A DNA stretch of 64,000 bases from Paenirhizobium naphthalenivorans. Its GTDB lineage: Bacteria; Pseudomonadota; Alphaproteobacteria; Rhizobiales; Rhizobiaceae. This document shows positions 1 through 6,445 of the stretch, in pieces (the stretch's first letter is position 1; every line of letters begins with the position of its first letter). Below the pieces are notes generated by a model. That model was not told where the DNA came from, searched no databases, and saw nothing but the letters and a program-made list of their open reading frames with translations. The stretch spans positions 1-64,000 of the forward strand of contig NZ_BJZP01000023.1 in NCBI RefSeq assembly GCF_007992095.1. Reading direction: 5' to 3'. The position numbers and the translations under genes are program-made.

Positions 1-140
1 AATTTTCAGCCGCCGCCTGCGGGCGTCGTCAGAAAATCGGCTCCCCCGCTTGCCGCCTCCGGCGGTCGCGTGCCGCGCTCCCTGACCCCTCGCGGCTATC
101 GTGCGGTCTCCTTCCGTCAGAAAACGAAAGGAGACTTCTT

Positions 141-464
141 ATGACACAGCGCAAGATCAAATACATCGATGGTGGAAGCCCGGAATACTGGCGGCAGCGT
201 ACCGAGGGGTTCCGTCTCATCCGCGAGGCAGAACGGGCACTGGTCCGTGTCAAAAACGCGCCGCAATACATTGCCGGCAGCTGGGACGACGACTATGGCG
301 ACTATGAGCCGGTCGAAAATCTCGGCCCCTATGACGATATGGATGAGGCAATCCGAGCCATCGAGGCCAATGAGACGGCCGTCGATATCCTCGTTGCCCA
401 ACGCCGAACCCATTTCGGCGACTGGCCTGTCGCCGCCGTGATCCGCGAACTGGGGACCGACTGA
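141..464 (+). CDS. Conserved hypothetical protein, 107 aa
   Basis: A small acidic soluble protein with no signal peptide or membrane segment. The start ATG follows a strong ribosome-binding site (AAAGGAG, 6 bases upstream). The middle is rich in Asp, Glu and Tyr (DDDYGDYEP, residues about 50-58). A rho-independent terminator follows 5 bases after the stop codon, so it looks like a single-gene unit. I do not recognise the family; its general look is that of the small hypothetical genes common on rhizobial plasmids. Seen: good RBS, terminator, clean frame. Function unknown. Confidence 0.75.
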   Translation: MTQRKIKYIDGGSPEYWRQRTEGFRLIREAERALVRVKNAPQYIAGSWDDDYGDYEPVENLGPYDDMDEAIRAIEANETAVDILVAQRRTHFGDWPVAAVIRELGTD

Positions 465-469
465 CATGC

Positions 470-503
470 AGACGAGAGGCCGCACGATCGCCTCTCGTCT
501 TTT
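470..503 (+). terminator. Rho-independent terminator after the 141-464 gene
   Basis: Perfect 11-bp stem (470-480 with 490-500), 9-base loop, then a run of T (500-503). It lies 5 bases past the stop codon. It is the first of a series of inverted repeats that runs to 1008. Confidence 0.8.
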
Positions 504-548
504 CCGCGTGGTCCTGACCGCTTGCCGGCATCGAGCCTGGGCGCGGTC

Positions 549-581
549 TTGAGGGGAGAGACTTGCCGCCTCTCCCCTCAA
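549..581. repeat. Perfect inverted repeat, 12-bp arms
   Basis: Arms TTGAGGGGAGAG (549-560) and its exact complement (570-581), 9-base loop. There is no T-run on either side (AAACACC follows), so it is not an obvious terminator. Confidence 0.8.
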
Positions 582-668
582 ACACCCCTCTCCCTATTGT
601 GCGTGGCAAGCCCCGCCCGGCCTTTCGGGCCGGTAAACGGACGCTGCCGCGACTTCCCCAAACAATAC

Positions 669-736
669 GGAGAGGATGATCGTCCTGCGCTGCGCCCTCA
701 TGCTTCGGGCATCCGCTCCAGACGATCATCCTCTCC
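669..736. repeat. Perfect inverted repeat, 16-bp arms
   Basis: Arms GGAGAGGATGATCGTC (669-684) and the exact complement (721-736), separated by 36 bases. No open reading frame of conviction crosses it. Confidence 0.8.
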
Positions 737-773
737 TGCGGTGCGCTCGCCGCCCCGTCGTTCGCATGTCATC

Positions 774-802
774 GATGCCCGTTCCCTTCGGTCACGGGCA
801 TC
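774..802. repeat. Perfect inverted repeat, 9-bp arms
   Basis: GATGCCCGT (774-782) pairs with ACGGGCATC (794-802), 11-base loop. Confidence 0.65.
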
Positions 803-833
803 CCGACTGCTCCCGAGGGCGGTTCGCTTCAAC

Positions 834-977
834 ATCTTCCACCACCATGTCCGGACCACGTGCTATTCCTCCTCCGCGGATCACAGGTGGTACACCTGTG
901 ATCGCTGTCGCATCGTCTGACGACTCGCAACAGCATTGGCGGGTCGGGCACGTGGTCCGGACATGGTGGTGGAAGAT
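834..977. repeat. Large perfect inverted repeat, 30-bp arms, with nested hairpin
   Basis: Positions 834-863 are the exact reverse complement of 948-977 (30 of 30 bases). The 84-base interior holds a second hairpin (11-bp arms at 879-889 and 893-903, 3-base loop). As single strand this would fold into a long cruciform or branched hairpin. No transposase or integrase gene is attached. It could be a single-stranded initiation or transfer site, a protein-binding site, or the relic of a mobile element; the sequence alone does not decide. Confidence 0.85.
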
Positions 978-986
978 GGCAGGATA

Positions 987-1008
987 GGCTAATGGTATAC
1001 CATTAGCC
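987..1008. repeat. 22-bp perfect palindrome
   Basis: An uninterrupted palindrome centred on GGTATACC (between 997 and 998). It begins 9 bases after the right arm of the 834-977 repeat. The size and symmetry fit a dimeric repressor site, but no gene start lies close by. Confidence 0.75.
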
Positions 1009-1189
1009 GTTTAGCCCGAGGGGCGATGGTCGCCAGAGCGACCGGGCATCTCCGTGATCTGCAAACTTTTGCCAGTATTGGACAAGAACGACGGGTGTGA
1101 GCGATCGATGTCCGGCCGGAAGTGAGGAGGGCGGTTGCGCCTGTTTTGAGGGGTTCCCGGAGCCTTCATCCGGCTGGAGATATCCCGTA

Positions 1190-1690
1190 ATTCCGGTGAT
1201 CGGCGATTGTGCAGTTAAGTGAACAAGCGAATAAGTGGGCAGGTGGGTCAGCGAATCCGCGGCTGAGCGATGGTGTGAATGAGTGCTTTGCCGAGTGAGT
1301 GCATCGGCAAATAAGCGAATGAGTGGCGCGGTGCTTGGCCGAATAGGTAAATCGGCAGATCGGCAAAGAAACGTATCGGCGAAATGACGCAACGCCTATT
1401 CGCCGAATAGGTGAAGGAGTGAACCGGTGTATGCGCGACCAGGCGAATCCGTGATTGGGCAAGTCGGTGAATGAGCGAATCGGTGTTTACGCCAACCGGA
1501 GAATCGGTCGATCAGCAAAGAAGAGAAGCGGTGAAGCAGTGAAGCGGTGAAGCGGTGAAGCACCGGTTGGGCGAAGAGGTGAAACCGTCAAAAGGTTGTT
1601 CTGTCATTGAGCAAACCGGCGAACGGTCCAATCGGCAAATAGGTCAATGAGCGAACCGTCATTTTGATACGACAGGCCCAAACATCTCCG
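1190..1690. repeat. Tract of degenerate 8-11 bp repeats
   Basis: About 500 bp built from variants of a unit such as GAATCGGTGAA, alternating with GGCAAATAGG or GAGCGAATC forms. The most regular part is at 1525-1563, where an 8-bp unit (AAGCGGTG) repeats about four times. Spacing elsewhere is irregular, so it is not a CRISPR. No gene was found in 504-1844. Iteron-like or partition-site roles are possible; from general memory, comparable tracts occur near parA-type genes in rhizobial plasmids, but no parA lies next to this one. Confidence 0.6.
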
Positions 1691-1844
1691 CCGGAACGAT
1701 CGACAGCAACAGATCACAAAATGTGGCTTGCGATTTTGAACGCATCCGTTGAGCGCGGAAAGCGGGCGTGGCGAAACGGTTGCCTGAAGCGGCCTCTCCA
1801 CCCAGCTCTTCTCGGGGATCTGGTCTAGGGTCAGGACTCATTGC

Positions 1845-2234
1845 TCATAGCCAGAAGATAACGGTCGCAGCGAGAGCGATGGCGGAGAGAAAGGCCATTG
1901 GGCACCGGTCGTAACGCGTAGCGACACGCCGCCAGTCTTTGAGACGCCCGAACATGATCTCGATCCGGTTGCGCCGTTTGTAGCGGCGTTTGTCGTATTT
2001 GATGGTCTTCTTGCGGGATTTTCGACCTGGAATGCAGGGAGTGATCCCCTTCGCCTGTAAAGCGTCACGATACCAGTCGGCATCATAGCCACGGTCGGCC
2101 AGCAACCATTTGGCCTTGGGAAGTTCATCAAGCAAGGCGGCAGCACCGGTGTAATCGCTGACCTGGCCTGCCGTTATGAAGAAGCTGATCGGGCGACCAC
2201 TCGCATCCGTTACGGCATGAAGCTTGGTGTTCAT
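1845..2234 (-). CDS. IS427-group transposase, C-terminal part (OrfB)
   Basis: DDE transposase, second half. LLADRGYDADWYRDAL carries the second catalytic Asp and NRIEIMFGRLKDWRRV carries the catalytic Glu with its Y/R/K signature. The frame is open well upstream of the first Met, as expected for a part made only as a fusion after ribosomal frameshifting from OrfA. The likely slippery stretch is the T6 run at 2274-2279, which reads A6G on the coding strand. Confidence 0.85.
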   Translation of the reverse strand: MNTKLHAVTDASGRPISFFITAGQVSDYTGAAALLDELPKAKWLLADRGYDADWYRDALQAKGITPCIPGRKSRKKTIKYDKRRYKRRNRIEIMFGRLKDWRRVATRYDRCPMAFLSAIALAATVIFWL

Positions 2235-2254
2235 GCCGCCTTTCGTGCGTCCAA

Positions 2255-2605
2255 TCAGGCGGCCCGCGCCCCCTTTTTTACCCGCAAGCTGGAAGCCGTG
2301 CGGTGGGCCTTGAGATAGGTCGCATCGATCATGATGGTCTTGTGCTCTGCGGCTTCAGGCACGGCCAGACCTTCCATCATCTGGATAAATACGCCCTTGT
2401 CGCCCCAGCGTTTCCAGCGGTTATAAAGCGTCTTCGCCGGGCCATATTCCTTCGGCGCATCACGCCAACGCAGCCCGTTGCGGTTGACGAAGATGATGCC
2501 GCTCAGAACGCGTCGATCATCAACGCGCTGGCGGCCATGGCTCTTGGGGAAATAGGGCTGAAGACGAGCCATTTGCTCGTCCGTCAGCCAAAACAAATTA
2601 CTCAT
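2255..2605 (-). CDS. IS427-group transposase, N-terminal part (OrfA)
   Basis: 116 aa. It begins MSNLFWLTDEQMARLQPYFP, the usual start of this group, and holds the first catalytic Asp in IMIDATYLKAHRTA (about residues 91-104). Just before its stop codon is VKKGARAA, encoded by an A6G slippery run; a -1 shift there would continue into OrfB through KKGGAGRLIGRTKGGMNTKL. So the active enzyme is probably the OrfA-OrfB fusion. Confidence 0.85.
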   Translation of the reverse strand: MSNLFWLTDEQMARLQPYFPKSHGRQRVDDRRVLSGIIFVNRNGLRWRDAPKEYGPAKTLYNRWKRWGDKGVFIQMMEGLAVPEAAEHKTIMIDATYLKAHRTASSLRVKKGARAA

Positions 2606-2764
2606 CAGTCGGGCTCCTATACGCCCATCTGAATCACAGCCGTCAGTTCAAATCAATGGGTCCTGACCCTAGCTGAGGGGGTAATCGGTGAATCGCGGGC
2701 TGCTGAACTGCTCGGTATTTCCGTTCGCGAACTCGACCGGAGGCTGGACCAGGTGGCGGCTTGA

Positions 2765-2960
2765 ACGGTGGCCGTTCTTGTTTCCGATCCGTTAGTTCAG
2801 TTCGACCTGAAATGACCCAGTGTTCTGGAAGGAATGTTTCTGCTGCTATTTGAATGTGCTGTCCAGCTTGGGCTTGAGGTCGAGACATTGACGTCCGGCG
2901 AACTCCGTCGGGCGAGCCGCGTTGGCCGGTAATATGCGCAGCTGTCGAGGATGTGTCCGA
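2765..2960 (+). pseudogene. Decayed PIN-domain toxin
   Basis: Read in one frame from GTG at 2765, the translation gives VAVLVSDPLVQFDLK, a TGA stop, then PSVLEGMFLLLFECAV, then QLGLEVETLTSGELRRASR, a TAA stop, then YAQLS. This matches the general pattern of short PIN toxins (VLVSDTSVLIDLERG..., then LGL.VEELDG.E...A). It has two nonsense codons and a deletion of the middle region. It directly follows the broken HTH gene, as expected for an antitoxin-toxin pair. No function is expected. The PIN identity is from memory of the family. Confidence 0.5.
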
Positions 2961-3097
2961 ACGGTAGTTTTCCAGCGCCAAGGCGGTCGGTGCAACCACC
3001 CGCGAATCTCAGGGGGGACACGACCGGATTGCTTTGGCCGGTTCCACCACCAAACCTGACTTCCCCATCTTGAGCGTTTCGACTATGACTGCTACAA

Positions 3098-3117
3098 ACT
3101 TGTATTGAAGTGCAAGT
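3098..3117. promoter_or_regulatory. Shared 20-bp dyad operator, copy 1
   Basis: ACTTGTATTGAAGTGCAAGT, with half-sites ACTTGTA and TGCAAGT 6 bases apart. It ends 20 bases before the ATG at 3138. It matches the dyad before the virB operon (one mismatch) and the copy at 24691-24710 (17 of 20 bases). It is probably a repressor site. Confidence 0.7.
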
Positions 3118-3137
3118 CGCGTCGCTGTGCTCTCACT

Positions 3138-4010
3138 ATGTTCGATGACATTTCTTTCTTGCTGCAAGGCGATGAGCGCCGGCTATGCACTGATATCCGC
3201 AAGTCCCACCAGCAAAATAGCAAGACGGGTTTCCCACTGACAAGCCACCGATCTCTACTGACGAAGGAATGGTACCGTGTACCGGTCAGCATTGATTGCC
3301 CGCACTGCGGTGCTGAGACGCGGACCGCAGGTATCGTGGCTGGCCCATCCAGTCTGGTGAGCACCGCAGAGTTATCGGCTGAGAGTGATGTCAAGCAAGC
3401 CTGGACGCGGTTTGGCGCGTTCGCATTCGTCGAGTCGCTTGGCGGCCGCACCGAAAACATCGAACGCTTGGTTCTCGGTCGTTTTCACAACACGTTCTCT
3501 GTCCGGAACGATCAGTTGGTGCAGATCTGCGAGCACTGCGAGGAAGGTCTCGCGCCAAATCTCATCCGTTCGGGTGTTATGAACGGCTTCGTGCGCCTCG
3601 GGCAACGGCGGCTGCTGGTAAACGAACGTTTGCTGCTGTTCTCGTCTGTGGTGGCTCTTACGGAGTTTGCTTGCGGGACCTGGATCGAGGAGTGCGACGT
3701 TCCTCTTCCAGACTACGCGATGATGCTCACCTGCGACACGGAAACCCAGGACGGCGAAACCGGTACCGTCGAACTGTGGCACAGCATTGCCCGCAACGAC
3801 TATGCGATCGTCGTCAAGGGCCATGATGGACGTGAACTGTTTCGCGATGGCCTGAATGATGACCTCAAAGAGGTAACCACGACCATTGGAACGCTTGGGT
3901 TGGTCCTGACCAAATTGCATCTGGCGCAGCCTTCGTCGCCCTATTGCGGGCTCGCAAGGGATCTCTTTCTCGAAGCCCTCGAACATGCCGGATATCAGCA
4001 GGAAACTTAG
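3138..4010 (+). CDS. Unknown protein with zinc-ribbon-like cysteine pairs, first gene before the virB cluster
   Basis: 290 aa, no signal peptide. Two CxxC pairs (CPHC in IDCPHCGAE, about residue 56; CEHC in [10 protein letters not shown], about residue 134) could bind one zinc ion. I do not recognise the family. A longer frame begins with TTG at 3105, but that codon lies inside the operator, so the ATG at 3138 is chosen, although no clear RBS precedes it. Ten bases after its stop begins a lipoprotein gene whose RBS overlaps this gene's stop, so the two are co-transcribed. The shared operator upstream links it to the conjugation genes. A role in transfer control or in the secretion system is inferred only. 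Confidence 0.7.
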   Translation: MFDDISFLLQGDERRLCTDIRKSHQQNSKTGFPLTSHRSLLTKEWYRVPVSIDCPHCGAETRTAGIVAGPSSLVSTAELSAESDVKQAWTRFGAFAFVESLGGRTENIERLVLGRFHNTFSVRNDQLVQICEHCEEGLAPNLIRSGVMNGFVRLGQRRLLVNERLLLFSSVVALTEFACGTWIEECDVPLPDYAMMLTCDTETQDGETGTVELWHSIARNDYAIVVKGHDGRELFRDGLNDDLKEVTTTIGTLGLVLTKLHLAQPSSPYCGLARDLFLEALEHAGYQQET

Positions 4011-4020
4011 GAGGTGAGCC

Positions 4021-4482
4021 GTGCAAATCTTGAAGGCGCTGTTTTGGCCTATGGCCGTCGCAATTCCCTTGGCCGCATGCGGGCGGCTTGAGCAGCCGCC
4101 CCGGCCGCTGCCGCCAGCGCCGTATGCCTATCTCAGCCTCACAGCCTGCAGGAATTATCCCAGAAATATCACCGAGTGCCAGCTGGAGTATGGCACGTCG
4201 TTCGGGCGCCATCGTCTTGGGCCGGTGCAGCAGGTCTCACGTGGCCTCGCGCCGAATCTTGATGGTTCTCGTTATCAGGTTTCTTCTTGCTGGCCGGTAT
4301 CCAGGATCCAGCGGGAACTGCCAAATTTTACGTGCCGAATCTATCAAGGACAGTCAGGTGCCGACGCCGGTTCCGTGCTGGTCAAAGGGGGAACCGCTGT
4401 TCGTTTGGCTCAAATTCTTGGCGATCGAGACCAGATCGAGTATCGATGGAAGCCGGATCGGTGGTCGCGGCTAAAGGATTGA
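4021..4482 (+). CDS. Putative outer-membrane lipoprotein
   Basis: 153 aa. GTG start with an excellent RBS (AGGAGG, 6 bases upstream). The N-terminus MQILKALFWPMAVAIPLAAC is a lipoprotein signal with a lipobox (LAAC, Cys at residue 20) followed by Gly-Arg, so it is probably sorted to the outer membrane. A Pro-rich stretch follows, and the mature part has four further cysteines that may form disulfides. It lies in a two-gene unit with the 3138 gene and directly precedes the virB promoter. The family is not recognised. A structural or pilus-associated role in the nearby secretion system is inferred from position. Confidence 0.75.
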   Translation: MQILKALFWPMAVAIPLAACGRLEQPPRPLPPAPYAYLSLTACRNYPRNITECQLEYGTSFGRHRLGPVQQVSRGLAPNLDGSRYQVSSCWPVSRIQRELPNFTCRIYQGQSGADAGSVLVKGGTAVRLAQILGDRDQIEYRWKPDRWSRLKD

Positions 4483-4516
4483 TTTTGTGTAGTATTTCTG
4501 AAGGCGATATCGGCCT

Positions 4517-4546
4517 TTGGGATAAAACTTGTACTCCAGTTATATT
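4517..4546 (+). promoter_or_regulatory. Candidate promoter of the virB operon
   Basis: TTGGGA (4517-4522), 18-base spacer, TATATT (4541-4546). An extra half-site ACTTGTA (4528-4534) lies between the two boxes. The full operator at 4573-4610 would be in the first part of the transcript. Confidence 0.35.
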
Positions 4547-4572
4547 TTTCAGTTGATTTCCGGCGCGGATTG

Positions 4573-4610
4573 CAGTCCATAACTTGTATTGAAGTACAAG
4601 TTATGGACTG
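4573..4610. promoter_or_regulatory. Shared dyad operator, copy 2, within a 38-bp perfect inverted repeat
   Basis: Core ACTTGTATTGAAGTACAAGT (4582-4601), perfectly symmetric. Here the symmetry extends to 16-bp arms (4573-4588 and 4595-4610) around the spacer TTGAAG. No T-run follows, so it is not a terminator. It lies 7 bases before the chosen virB1 start and would control the whole operon. Confidence 0.75.
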
Positions 4611-4617
4611 GTTCGGA

Positions 4618-5757
4618 ATGGATGACAGCCTGCTTTCTTCTGTGATTAGACCGCGATCCAGAGTGTTACGAAGGGCAGTCTGGCCTGTGGTGACGTCTGT
4701 GCTCCTGGCTACATGTCTTGCCGCAACGTCCGCCGAGAGCGACCCACTCAAGATCGGCGAGAATCATGACCATACCGATTGGTCGTTCCGGTTCGCGGGT
4801 GAAACCTCAAGTGAGCCCGGTGCGCTGTCAGCACTCGCCGTCGACGCTGACCCACACCCACCGCCAAGCATCGACCTTACCAGTTTCAATGAGCGTTTTG
4901 GGGGACAGGCCAATACCAACGCAATTCCCGCAATTCTTTCATTTGTTGCAGAAGCAGCGATTGAAACCGACGACAGTAACACAGAGCTACCGGGAGAAGC
5001 GGCCGGCAGCATGAGAGCACGGCGCGACCGCGCCGTGCTCTCGCCCATCAGCGTTTTCTCGTCTGACGCAGGCACTGTCCGTCGGTCTGCCAATCCGGCC
5101 ATCGAACCCCGCACGTCTTCCGATCGCACAAGGACGCCAGCCCGTCCCGATCTGCTTTCCGGCGTGCCCGAAGACTACGCGGCACTTGCAATGGAAATCG
5201 CTGCTGAGGAGGACGTCGATCCTAACTGGGTTCTGTCGATCATGCGGGCGGAAAACGCAAGGTTCGATCCCGGCCTTGTCAGTTCGGCCGGCGCCATCGG
5301 TTTGATGCAGGTCATGCCGAAGATCGGCGAGGCCTTTGGCGTCCATGACCTCACCGACCCCGAACCGAATATTCGCGCGGGCACGCGTTTCCTGCGGGTG
5401 CTCATCGACAAGTATAGCAACCCTGTGCTGATCGCCTCCGCATACAATGCTGGAGAACCCCGCGTTGACGCGCATCAATCCCTGCCGCTGATCCGCGAAA
5501 CCGCGGACTATGTGACACGTGTTGTCGGCTACTATACCGGCAAGTCGGCAAGCTCCCAGCCTCCGACACCTGCTCCGACACCTGACTCTCAATCCAATCA
5601 GAACCGCCGATCAGGCCCGGCCGACCGGGCAAGGTCCCCGATGCTTGTTTTCTCAGCTGCAAGCCCGCTCGCTTTGGACAGCCGCTACCCGCAGCCGCTG
5701 AAAGCGGCGCAACTCGGCGGTCCGGTCAAAATCGTCAAGGAAGAGGTACTTCAATGA
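4618..5757 (+). CDS. virB1: VirB1-like lytic transglycosylase
   Basis: 379 aa, first gene of the type IV secretion operon. It cuts peptidoglycan so that the envelope-spanning complex can be built. N-terminus: a basic stretch (RSRVLRR), then a hydrophobic segment ending in CLAATSA, a probable Sec signal. The SLT domain is at about residues 185-305: the catalytic Glu is E212 in IMRAENARFDP, followed by SSAGAIGLMQVMP and ASAYNAGE. The region before it (40-180) is of low complexity. The ATG at 4618 is chosen because earlier in-frame starts lie inside the operator. It overlaps virB2 by 4 bases. A second SLT protein is encoded at 8943. Confidence 0.88.
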   Translation: MDDSLLSSVIRPRSRVLRRAVWPVVTSVLLATCLAATSAESDPLKIGENHDHTDWSFRFAGETSSEPGALSALAVDADPHPPPSIDLTSFNERFGGQANTNAIPAILSFVAEAAIETDDSNTELPGEAAGSMRARRDRAVLSPISVFSSDAGTVRRSANPAIEPRTSSDRTRTPARPDLLSGVPEDYAALAMEIAAEEDVDPNWVLSIMRAENARFDPGLVSSAGAIGLMQVMPKIGEAFGVHDLTDPEPNIRAGTRFLRVLIDKYSNPVLIASAYNAGEPRVDAHQSLPLIRETADYVTRVVGYYTGKSASSQPPTPAPTPDSQSNQNRRSGPADRARSPMLVFSAASPLALDSRYPQPLKAAQLGGPVKIVKEEVLQ

Positions 5758-6113
5758 ACATAGTGGTCATGGCAATTCTTGTTGGCAGCGTAACCTGCCG
5801 CTCCCTGGTCAAACGCAAGTGGGCCGGCCATGCCGCGATGGTGCTGCTTGCCGCCTCGGTGCTGTTCGTCAGTCAATACGAGCCGGCGGCAGCGCAGAGC
5901 CTTGATGCCCTGGAGAATGCTGCCGACAGACTGGTACAGTTCTTCACTGGCGCATTCGGTCGCTCCGTCGGCGCGATCGCGTTCATCGGTATGTTCCTGG
6001 CAGCGGCCTTTGGCTTCTGGTCCTGGGGCGCGCTTCTGCGGGTCGGTGGAAGCCTCGCCGGCATGTTCGCTGCCGCTGAGCTTGTCGACTTCTTAGCTGG
6101 GGCGGGATCGTAA
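5754..6113 (+). CDS. virB2: VirB2-like major pilin
   Basis: 119 aa. The long signal sequence ends at about residue 47 (YEPAAAQS). Two hydrophobic helices follow (about 68-90 and 92-117), the usual pro-pilin plan. After cleavage about 70 residues would remain, as for VirB2/TrbC pilins, which form the extracellular conjugative pilus. The start overlaps the virB1 stop by 4 bases (ATGA), a sign of translational coupling, and virB3 starts 2 bases after its stop. The N-terminus is longer than usual; an internal Met (residue 29, MVLLAAS) could be the true start. Confidence 0.85.
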   Translation: MNIVVMAILVGSVTCRSLVKRKWAGHAAMVLLAASVLFVSQYEPAAAQSLDALENAADRLVQFFTGAFGRSVGAIAFIGMFLAAAFGFWSWGALLRVGGSLAGMFAAAELVDFLAGAGS

Positions 6114-6115
6114 TC

Positions 6116-6442
6116 ATGGCGAACTCCGGCAACAAGACGTCAGGCGGTGACGACTATATCGAATCCTATCCCGTCATCCTGGCCCTCACGCGGCCGCCGA
6201 CGGTGATGGGGATCCCTTACACCTACTTCCTGGCGGAATGCTTTGTCTCGCTGATGGTGTTCATGGTGCTGGGCTCCATCCTCTGGTTTCCCGTCTCCTT
6301 CGTCATCCTGCACGGGATTCTTTATGTGCTGACGGTCAAACTCGATCTCTGGTTCTTCGACATCCTCGGCCGTCTCAGCATGTGCGGCATAAATCCCCTC
6401 GGCCGCAGACTTGGCGGGGGTATCCGGACCTACGGAGCCTGA
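6116..6442 (+). CDS. virB3: VirB3-like inner-membrane protein
   Basis: 108 aa, near the usual family length. It has ESYPVILALTRPPTVMGIPY near the start, typical of VirB3, then two membrane helices (about 38-75). VirB3 works with VirB4 at the inner-membrane base of the channel and pilus. It lies between virB2 and virB4 with 2- and 3-base gaps, the canonical order. Confidence 0.88.
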   Translation: MANSGNKTSGGDDYIESYPVILALTRPPTVMGIPYTYFLAECFVSLMVFMVLGSILWFPVSFVILHGILYVLTVKLDLWFFDILGRLSMCGINPLGRRLGGGIRTYGA

Positions 6443-6445
6443 CCG

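Larger units (their letters stand above)
1828..2669 (-). mobile_element. IS5 family (IS427 group) insertion sequence, 842 bp
   Basis: Terminal inverted repeats begin GGGTCAGGAC at both ends. The element is flanked by a TA dinucleotide on each side (1826-1827 and 2670-2671), the target duplication usual for the IS427 group. It holds two overlapping transposase frames joined by a likely -1 frameshift. Both ends and both frames look whole, so it may still be active. It interrupts a small HTH gene. Confidence 0.88.
1768..2763 (+). pseudogene. Remnant of a small HTH-type antitoxin, split by an insertion sequence
   Basis: If the IS (1828-2669) and one TA copy are removed, an open frame of about 50 codons runs from a GTG at 1768 to a TGA at 2761-2763. 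Its C-terminal part reads ESRAAELLGISVRELDRRLD, which looks like a helix-turn-helix. It is followed at once by the remains of a PIN-type toxin, so an antitoxin is the likely origin. The part left of the IS does not look like a full antitoxin N-terminus, so it may have been damaged earlier as well. The C-terminus also resembles that of ImmA/IrrE-type proteins; identity is inferred. Confidence 0.4.

Noticed and set aside
1190..1690. Possible CRISPR array
   Set aside because: The units are only 8-11 bp, degenerate and irregularly spaced; there are no spacers and no cas genes.
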